From Pseudoxanthomonas dokdonensis (GTDB taxonomy: Bacteria; Pseudomonadota; Gammaproteobacteria; Xanthomonadales; Xanthomonadaceae), in contig NZ_LDJL01000001.1 of the NCBI RefSeq assembly GCF_001431405.1, forward strand, positions 62,001-126,000: DNA of 64,000 nucleotides. The letters are read 5' to 3'. Both the position numbers and the translations under genes were made by a program. How positions within the stretch are numbered: the stretch's first letter is position 1; each line of letters begins with the position of its first letter. Below the pieces are notes generated by a model. The model did not search any database. It was given only the letters and a program-made list of their open reading frames with translations, and was not told the DNA's origin. Below are positions 20,728 through 26,500 of this stretch, piece by piece.

Positions 20728-23160
20728 CTAATGGCTCATCTGGATCCGCTTGGCTTCGGCTTCCATGTTCACGTATGGCTTGCCCGACACCGTCACACCC
20801 ACGGCCTGGATTTCGCCTCCCGTGAACTTGCCCGGCGTCTGGTACAACTCGCTCACCGCGTCGCCACTGTCGTAGCCCACGCACAATCCGTCTCCGGACA
20901 GGGTGAACTTGGCGGGCTGGGTCTTCATGTCGCCAGAAGCCACCACTTTGTCGTCGACATACAACTTGGTCTTTCCGAGCGACTCACCGTGCTCGCCGGC
21001 ACCGGTACGCTCGAACTCCATGCCCAGGGTGTACTTGCCCGGCTTGAGCTCGGTCGGGGAAACGAAGACCTGTTCTGGCTTGATGCCAAGGAAGTTGTAC
21101 ACGTAGTGCAGCTTGCGATCCTTGATGAACAGCGCGTGGCCACCGAAGCGCGAACCATGGGCGAAGAGCACCCCGGAAGCATTGGGATCGGTGATTTCCA
21201 CATTGGCCAGGATCTTGTAGGAACGGCCACGCACGTTGGCCGCCACGCCCTCTGGCACCGGCGCGGTATTCGGGTAGTAGACGTACGTGTCACGCACCTT
21301 TTCCTCGACGGGACGCTCGATCGTCAGCAACTCGGCCGGTCCACGATCGTCCAGCGGAAGGACGTTGTTCTTCTTGGCCTCGGCGAACCATGCGTCCTGC
21401 AGTTCCTTCAGCTTGTCCGGATACTCGGCCGCCAGATCCTTGGATTCGGAACGGTCCACGTCCACGTGGTACAGCTCCCACTTGTCCTGGTCAAAGTGGC
21501 CCTTGCTGGTCAATGGCGCATGCACGGCCACTGCCTTCCAGCCGTCCTTCCAGATCGCCCGGGTGCCCAGCATGGTGTAGTACTGGATGTGCTTCTGGGT
21601 GGGGCCGTCAGGCTTGGCGTTGAAGGTATAGGCCATCGATACGCCGGACAGCGGGTACTGTTCCACGCCGTGGTTGACCGCCGGCATCTTGTTACCGGTC
21701 AGCTCCAGAATGGTCGGCACGATGTCCACCGAATGATGGTACTGATGCCGCAGTTCGCCATGGGCCTTGATGCCCTTGGGCCACGAGATCACCAACGGAT
21801 CGGCGGTGCCTCCGGAGTAGTTGGAGTAGCGCTTGAACATCTTGAAGGGTGCCGAGAAGGCCGAAGCCCAACCCGTCGGATAGTGCTCGTAGGTCTCCGG
21901 GCCACCGAGCTGGTCGAGGTATTTCATGTTCTCGGCCAGTTCGTCGGGATAGCCATTGAAGAACTTGTTCTCGTTGACCGAGCCGTTCGGCGAACCCTCG
22001 CCGGACGCACCGTTGTCTGCGGCATAGATGACGATGGTGTTGTCGAGCTGGCCGGTCTTCTGCAGGTAATCGATCAAACGACCGACCTGCGCGTCGGTGT
22101 ACTCGGAGAAACCGGCATATACCTCGGCCATGCGCGCGAACAGGCGCTTTTCATCAGCATTCAAGCTGTCCCACGGCCGCACCAAGTCAGCATCGTTGAT
22201 GATGTCGGTGGACAGCGGATTCATCGGCGTGTCGACGGTGCCCTCGGGCAGCACGCCTCGATCGATCATGCGCTTGACCACCCATTCGCGGTAGGCATCG
22301 TAGCCGTCGTCGAACTTGCCCTTGTACTTGTCGATGTATTCCTGCGGCGCATGGTGCGGGGCATGGTTGGCACCCGGATTCAGCCACATGTACCACGGCT
22401 TGGAAGGGTTGGTCGCCTTCTGGTCGCGCAGCATCGTGATGGCCTGGTCGACCAGATCCCTGGACAGGTGATAGCCCTCTTCCGGGCTATAGGGCGCTTC
22501 GATAAAACGGTTGTCCTCGACCAAGTCGGGATACCACTGGTTGGTTTCGCCACCGAGGAAACCGTAGAAGCGGTCGAAGCCCTGCTGGGTCGGCCACATC
22601 TTGCGGCTGGCACCGGCAGCAATGTCCTGCTCGGGCACGTTGTGGTTCTTGCCGATCCAGTAGGTGCTGTAGCCGTTGTTGCGCAGCACTTCGGCAATGG
22701 TCGTCACCTGGTCAGGCAGGCGTCCGTTGGCCCCGGGATAACCGTCGGCGGTCTCGGTGATGGAGGCCATGCCATTGAGATGATGGTTGCGACCGGTCAG
22801 CAAAGTTGAACGCGTCGGCGAGCACAACGCGGTGGTGTGCCACTGCGTGTAGGTCAGGCCGTTGGCCGCCAGCTTGTCCAGCGTCGGCATGTTGATGCGG
22901 CCGCCGTACGGTGACCAGGCACCGAGGCCGGTGTCGTCGTACAGGATGAACAGCACGTTCGGTGCGCCTTCCTTGGCCCGTTTGGGCGTGAAGGGCGTCC
23001 AGTCCGGGGTCGAATCGCGGACGTCAAGTTCGGTCTTGCCCTTGAATCCGGGCACTTCCGGAGACGCGTTGCCACCCCCTTGCGGATGCTGCTGTGCGCC
23101 GGCCAGAGCGGAAAAAAGGGTCAAGCAAGCCGTAGCCAGCAAGGCTTTGTAGCGCTTCAT
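20728..23160 (-). CDS. Type I sulfatase (arylsulfatase family), exported
   Basis: Predicted periplasmic sulfate-ester hydrolase, 810 residues, with a signal peptide ending ALAGAQQ. The metal-binding start PNVLFILYDDTGLGAWSPYGG (two Asp) precedes the signature C113-S-P-T-R-S-T-L-L-T-G-R; C113 must be converted to formylglycine, and no formylglycine-generating enzyme is in the window. Further sites are GKNHNVPEQD, the AADNGASGEGSPNGS metal site and VISWPKG. An extra C-terminal beta-sandwich of about 170 residues starts after the IERPVEEKVRDTYVYYP linker. The start at 23160 follows AAGGGG; a longer start at 23247 would cover the promoter. It sits inside the ole cluster with its own promoter, palindrome and terminator, suggesting an insertion rather than an ole function. 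Confidence 0.92.
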   Translation of the reverse strand: MKRYKALLATACLTLFSALAGAQQHPQGGGNASPEVPGFKGKTELDVRDSTPDWTPFTPKRAKEGAPNVLFILYDDTGLGAWSPYGGRINMPTLDKLAANGLTYTQWHTTALCSPTRSTLLTGRNHHLNGMASITETADGYPGANGRLPDQVTTIAEVLRNNGYSTYWIGKNHNVPEQDIAAGASRKMWPTQQGFDRFYGFLGGETNQWYPDLVEDNRFIEAPYSPEEGYHLSRDLVDQAITMLRDQKATNPSKPWYMWLNPGANHAPHHAPQEYIDKYKGKFDDGYDAYREWVVKRMIDRGVLPEGTVDTPMNPLSTDIINDADLVRPWDSLNADEKRLFARMAEVYAGFSEYTDAQVGRLIDYLQKTGQLDNTIVIYAADNGASGEGSPNGSVNENKFFNGYPDELAENMKYLDQLGGPETYEHYPTGWASAFSAPFKMFKRYSNYSGGTADPLVISWPKGIKAHGELRHQYHHSVDIVPTILELTGNKMPAVNHGVEQYPLSGVSMAYTFNAKPDGPTQKHIQYYTMLGTRAIWKDGWKAVAVHAPLTSKGHFDQDKWELYHVDVDRSESKDLAAEYPDKLKELQDAWFAEAKKNNVLPLDDRGPAELLTIERPVEEKVRDTYVYYPNTAPVPEGVAANVRGRSYKILANVEITDPNASGVLFAHGSRFGGHALFIKDRKLHYVYNFLGIKPEQVFVSPTELKPGKYTLGMEFERTGAGEHGESLGKTKLYVDDKVVASGDMKTQPAKFTLSGDGLCVGYDSGDAVSELYQTPGKFTGGEIQAVGVTVSGKPYVNMEAEAKRIQMSH

Positions 23161-23171
23161 TTGTCGCCCCT

Positions 23172-23234
23172 TAAATGTGAATACATTTATGAACGAAACC
23201 AAAACTATAGCCGCTCTCGTTATGTGAATGTGAA
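23172..23234 (-). promoter_or_regulatory. Sulfatase promoter with operator-like palindrome
   Basis: AT-rich stretch. On the minus strand there is a -10 hexamer TATAGT (23204-23209) with a possible -35 TTCACA (23229-23234, 19-bp spacing). Just downstream lies a perfect inverted repeat TAAATGT-GAAT-ACATTTA (23172-23189), 12 nt before the sulfatase ATG. Its place between start site and ribosome-binding site suits a repressor roadblock. The binder is unknown. Confidence 0.45.
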
Positions 23235-23354
23235 TTCTGGATGACAATTTTCAGGCTCAGGTCGAGCACGACAAACCTGACACTTGCCTGGAACACCAAA
23301 ATGATGAAAATGCCGCACCGCATCCATTTTGTCGCGCCCGGCCCGACGGTTCCC

Positions 23355-23978
23355 ATGCATCCCTGCCTTACCTGCGGCGCCTGCTGCGCGCATTTCCGCG
23401 TCGGTTTCCATTGGTCCGAATCAGACCAGCATGCCGCTGACGGGGTGCCGTCGGAACTGACCGAAATTCTCGACGGGCACCGGCTGGTGATGAAGGGCAC
23501 CTGGGCGCGGCAGCCACGCTGCGTGGCGCTGGATGCCGAGATCGGGGTGTATTCGCGCTGCTCCATCCATCCACAGCGGCCCAGCGTCTGTCGCGATGTC
23601 CCGGCCAGCTGGGAGTTCGGCATCGCCAGCGCGCAGTGCGACAAGGGGCGGATCGCCCACGGTTTGCCGGTACTCACGCCGCAGAGCTGGGATTACCTGA
23701 AGATCGCCCCTGGCGCCGATGCCGATGCCGATGCCGATCGTGGGCATGACAACCCGCCCGACCTGCCGACGCGTGCCCGGATTCCGCATGTCCTGCTGGC
23801 CAGCGCCAGTCCGATCACGGTGGACGCCAATGTCGACCTTGCTTCCGCGGCGCCAGTCCGCCTGGAAGCAGTCAGCCCTGCTGCAATGGATGGCGGTCCA
23901 GGAACTGACGGATCTTCGGCAGCAGATCCGCTGCTTCATCCTCCAGCACATAGTGGCCCGCATCCGGATAACGGGTGA
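23355..23978 (+). CDS. YkgJ-family cysteine-cluster protein (zinc/iron-chelating domain)
   Basis: Small soluble metal-cluster-like protein of unknown function. The start MHPCLTCGACC puts C4, C7, C10 and C11 in the family's CxxCGxCC motif; a second cysteine set is RCSIHPQRPSVCRDVPASW. In-frame ATGs upstream (23241, 23298-23304) would add residues without family support, and none has a clear ribosome-binding site, so the start is uncertain. The recognisable domain ends near residue 115. The tail to residue 207 is low-complexity (an ADADADAD run from a GATGCC repeat at about 23717-23740) and overlaps the 3' end of convergent oleB by 107 nt. The tail may be drift past an ancestral stop. Confidence 0.75.
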   Translation: MHPCLTCGACCAHFRVGFHWSESDQHAADGVPSELTEILDGHRLVMKGTWARQPRCVALDAEIGVYSRCSIHPQRPSVCRDVPASWEFGIASAQCDKGRIAHGLPVLTPQSWDYLKIAPGADADADADRGHDNPPDLPTRARIPHVLLASASPITVDANVDLASAAPVRLEAVSPAAMDGGPGTDGSSAADPLLHPPAHSGPHPDNG

Positions 23979-24807
23979 CCTCGGCCTTTGGCAATGCCGC
24001 TTCGAAACCGGCCAGGAAGTGGTGGTCGAAGACGAAATCTCGCATGCCCCAGCCGACGAATACCGGCCGGTCGGCGTATTCGTGCAGTCGCTTGCCGGCG
24101 GCTTCGACCAGTGACCAGGCCGGATCGCCCGGCGCCAGCGGGATGTCCTGCATGAAGCGCAGCGTGCTGATGCGGTTGGCCCAGTTGTCGTAGGGCGCGA
24201 CATAGGCGCGGCGGACAGCGGCCGGCATCCTGCGGCGCACACCGATGTACGAGGCGCCGCTGGAAAACGCGTTGAACGCACGGATGATGAAAGCACCCAG
24301 TCGGCTGTCGCGGCCGAGCGCGATCTCCCATGGCATCGGCTTGCTGGCCGGCAGCGGAAAGGCGCCGGTATTGAGCAGCACCAGCCGCTTGACCTGCGAG
24401 GCATGCGACAGCGCCCAGCCGAATCCGATCATGCCGCCCCAGTCATGCACTGCCAGCGTCACTGGCGTCTCATCGTCAATGCCGGCGTGACGCAGCAGCG
24501 CCTGCAGGTCATCGACCCGCGACTGCAATGTGTATACATAACCCGGGCGGACACCCGGCGCGTCATCAGGCTTGTCGCTCAGACCCATGCCGACATGATC
24601 GGGGACGATGCAGCGGTAACGCTTGCCCGAGGCCGGATGCGCCAGTGCCCCGACCAGCTTGCGCCAGTAATAACTCCAGGACGGATTGCCGTGCAGCATC
24701 ACCACTACTTCGGCATCGCGCGGACCTTCGTCCAGGTACGACATCTGGATGCCCGGTCGGACTTCGAAACGCTGCGGGGTAAACGGGTAATCAGGCAACT
24801 TGGACAT
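23872..24807 (-). CDS. oleB: OleB: beta-lactone decarboxylase (alpha/beta-hydrolase)
   Basis: Last step of the Ole pathway: removes CO2 from the cis-beta-lactone to give the cis-olefin, 311 residues. It is a haloalkane-dehalogenase-like alpha/beta hydrolase with the oxyanion-hole segment MLHGNPSWSYYWRKL and the nucleophile D122 in VHDWGGMIGFG. The general-base His lies in DAGHYVLEDEA. The start at 24807 (MSKLPDYPFTPQRFEV) has AGGTG 9 nt upstream; the in-frame ATG at 24858 would run through the terminator hairpin between oleA and oleB. Its 3' end overlaps the YkgJ-type gene on the opposite strand. Here OleB is a separate protein, not the OleBC fusion seen in Actinobacteria. Confidence 0.94.
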   Translation of the reverse strand: MSKLPDYPFTPQRFEVRPGIQMSYLDEGPRDAEVVVMLHGNPSWSYYWRKLVGALAHPASGKRYRCIVPDHVGMGLSDKPDDAPGVRPGYVYTLQSRVDDLQALLRHAGIDDETPVTLAVHDWGGMIGFGWALSHASQVKRLVLLNTGAFPLPASKPMPWEIALGRDSRLGAFIIRAFNAFSSGASYIGVRRRMPAAVRRAYVAPYDNWANRISTLRFMQDIPLAPGDPAWSLVEAAGKRLHEYADRPVFVGWGMRDFVFDHHFLAGFEAALPKAEVTRYPDAGHYVLEDEAADLLPKIRQFLDRHPLQQG

Positions 24808-24820
24808 CTTGGGCACCTGC

Positions 24821-24850
24821 AAAAAGGGCCGGACAAACCGGCCCTTTGCA
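24821..24850 (-). terminator. Intrinsic terminator between oleA and oleB
   Basis: On the minus strand a 10-bp GC-rich stem (arms 24823-24832 and 24838-24847, 5-nt loop) runs straight into a TTTTT tract, 20 nt after the oleA stop and 15 nt before the oleB ATG. It is well formed for Rho-independent termination or partial read-through. Confidence 0.8.
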
Positions 24851-24868
24851 TCATTCATCGCGGCTGGC

Positions 24869-25885
24869 TTACCAGACCACCTCGGCCATCGAGCAGTTCA
24901 GGCCCGAACCGATGCCCAGCAGGGCGATGCGATCGCCTTTCTTCAGCCGGCCCAGTTCCTTGAGCTTGCTCAGCACGATCGGCACGCTGGCCGGACCGAT
25001 GTTGCCGTGTTCGCCAAAAATGGTCATGACCTTGGCCGGGTCGATGCCAAAGGATTTGACGAAGGCGGCGGTGTGCGGCTTGCTGACCTGGTGGATGACG
25101 AACTGGTCGAGCTCGTCGACCGCCCAGCCCAGCGCCAGCCTGGCGGCGGCAAAGGTCTTCTGGGCCAGCTTGAGGCCTTCGATCAGCAGCATGCGGGTAT
25201 CGGTGACCATGCGATCAAGATTGCCGCGGCACAGCTTGTTCCATTCGGTCGCCGAGCGGGTGACGCCACCGCGGTAGGTCGGCGCGTCAGGCACCAGCTC
25301 ACTGCGTGCCATCACCATCGCGGCGGCACCGCAACCCAGGGTCAGTGCGGCCAGTTCGTCGCGGAACTCCTGTTCGGTCACATCCGGCGAGCACATCCGC
25401 TCGATGGTTTTTTCGTAGACCAGGTTGGCGGTTTCGCCATCAACCACCAGCGCGTAATCGATCTCGCCGCGTTCCAGCATGCGGCCGGCGATGTCCATGC
25501 CATTGATGAAGGCCAGGCAGGCGTTGGCGACGTCGAAGGTCTGGCACTCCTCGCTCACGCCCAGGTTGCCGCAGACGATGCTGGCGGTGGACGGTTCCAG
25601 GTAGTCGCGGCTGACCGAGGTGTTGACCAGCAGGCCGATCTTCTCGACCCCGATGCCGGCATCCAGCAGCGCCTTGCGCGCGGCCAGCGTGGCCGCATCG
25701 GAGGCCTGCACGTCGTTGTCCCACAGGCGCCGCGCATGCACGCCGACGACGTCACCCAGGACGTCGGTGCGGATGCCCAGGCGGTCCATGGTGGGCTTGA
25801 GCCGCTGGTTGATTTCCAGCGAGGTCAGGATATGCGGCGCATCAATATGCGCGAGCCCCGCGATGGAGACATTCTTGAAAAGCAT
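24869..25885 (-). CDS. oleA: OleA: 2-alkyl-3-oxoalkanoate synthase (thiolase-type, head-to-head condensation)
   Basis: First Ole enzyme: non-decarboxylative Claisen condensation of two fatty acyl-CoAs to a 2-alkyl-3-ketoacid, 338 residues. Catalytic Cys123 is in VANACLAF, with E97 (RDYLEPST), H265 (VIHQVSKPH) and N295 (GEHGNIGPAS). With a constant offset of 20 these equal C143, E117, H285 and N315 of Xanthomonas campestris OleA. The ATG at 25885 is the only usable start: the frame is closed by a TAA 12 codons upstream with no alternative initiator. No clear Shine-Dalgarno precedes it. A CRP/Clp-like box and a second palindrome lie about 80-120 nt upstream. It is followed by a terminator and then oleB. 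Confidence 0.96.
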   Translation of the reverse strand: MLFKNVSIAGLAHIDAPHILTSLEINQRLKPTMDRLGIRTDVLGDVVGVHARRLWDNDVQASDAATLAARKALLDAGIGVEKIGLLVNTSVSRDYLEPSTASIVCGNLGVSEECQTFDVANACLAFINGMDIAGRMLERGEIDYALVVDGETANLVYEKTIERMCSPDVTEQEFRDELAALTLGCGAAAMVMARSELVPDAPTYRGGVTRSATEWNKLCRGNLDRMVTDTRMLLIEGLKLAQKTFAAARLALGWAVDELDQFVIHQVSKPHTAAFVKSFGIDPAKVMTIFGEHGNIGPASVPIVLSKLKELGRLKKGDRIALLGIGSGLNCSMAEVVW

Positions 25886-25966
25886 CGGGATGCGCCAAAG
25901 TTCAGGCGAGAGGGCCGACTAGATTACCCACTTCCGTTCTTCACTGCATCTTTAGGTCTCCTGCGC

Positions 25967-26003
25967 TATGGCAAAGCGCCATAAAACAGTGACTTACATC
26001 ACT
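25967..26003 (-). promoter_or_regulatory. oleA upstream region: CRP/Clp-like box plus palindrome
   Basis: AGTGA-N6-TCACT at 25988-26003 matches the core GTGA-N6-TCAC of the CRP family, which Clp of Xanthomonas also recognises. Next to it is a perfect palindrome TATGGC-AAAGC-GCCATA (25967-25983). Closer to oleA, a strong AGGAG (25958-25962 on the minus strand) precedes a two-codon ATG CAG TGA mini-frame at 25941-25949. The promoter hexamers are not clear. Confidence 0.45.
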
Positions 26004-26025
26004 TAAAGGGCTGAACCGTAGCGGA

Positions 26026-26346
26026 TCAGCGCTGGCCGCCACACTGATAGGCGACGAACCGCTGGCTGCCATCGGCCGGGTCGCCCAGCGGCTGGATGGT
26101 GTTGGCGGGGATTCCCGGCGCCTCGTTGCGGGCCAGGGTTTCCAGTTCGTCGCGAACCTTGAGCGCATTGCGCTCGTACAGCGACACGTTGTCCTTGACC
26201 GAGACACTGACTTCGCCCTGCTTGACGCAGTCGGCGGGCGCCGGACCGGCGGCGATCACCCGTACCTGCTCGGCCTGCGGGGTCAGACTGACCCAGGTGC
26301 AGCTGCTGATGAGGACGGTGGCGGCGGCAATCAGGACAACACGCAT
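26026..26346 (-). CDS. DUF4156 family lipoprotein
   Basis: Predicted small envelope lipoprotein of unknown function, 106 residues. The N-terminus MRVVLIAAATVLISSC gives a lipobox ISSC with Cys16. The mature part contains the family pattern VRVIAAGPAPADCVKQGEVSVSV and RNALKVRDELETLARNEA, and one further cysteine pair (C of ADCVKQG and C of AYQCGGQR) may form a disulfide. The start at 26346 directly precedes the signal peptide; the in-frame ATG at 26442 adds a proline- and serine-rich stretch with no signal character. It lies between oleA and the M16 gene, separated from the latter by hairpins, so it is probably its own unit. Confidence 0.82.
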   Translation of the reverse strand: MRVVLIAAATVLISSCTWVSLTPQAEQVRVIAAGPAPADCVKQGEVSVSVKDNVSLYERNALKVRDELETLARNEAPGIPANTIQPLGDPADGSQRFVAYQCGGQR

Positions 26347-26418
26347 GGAGGTTCTCGCGGAAGATGACGGTGGGAGCAGACTGATTCTGCCTTGTGCGCG
26401 GTGAAACGGATGAATGGC

Positions 26419-26489
26419 GTGCCAAGCACGGGTGCCTGGCACGACCGGGACGACGGTGAGCGGGCCGCATAACCGGCTGCCCGCTCACC
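26419..26489 (-). terminator. Tandem hairpins downstream of the M16 peptidase gene
   Basis: Two GC-rich stem-loops follow the M16 stop on the minus strand. One has a perfect 11-bp stem (GGTGAGCGGGC at 26455-26465 with its complement at 26479-26489). The other is a tight imperfect hairpin (26419-26429 with 26432-26442). Neither has a U-tract. They probably end the M16 transcript before the DUF4156 gene. Confidence 0.5.
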
Positions 26490-26500
26490 GCCTTGCCGCG

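Noticed and set aside
23717-23740. GATGCC microrepeat as a phase-variation switch
   Set aside because: The unit is 6 bp, so slippage would not shift the reading frame.
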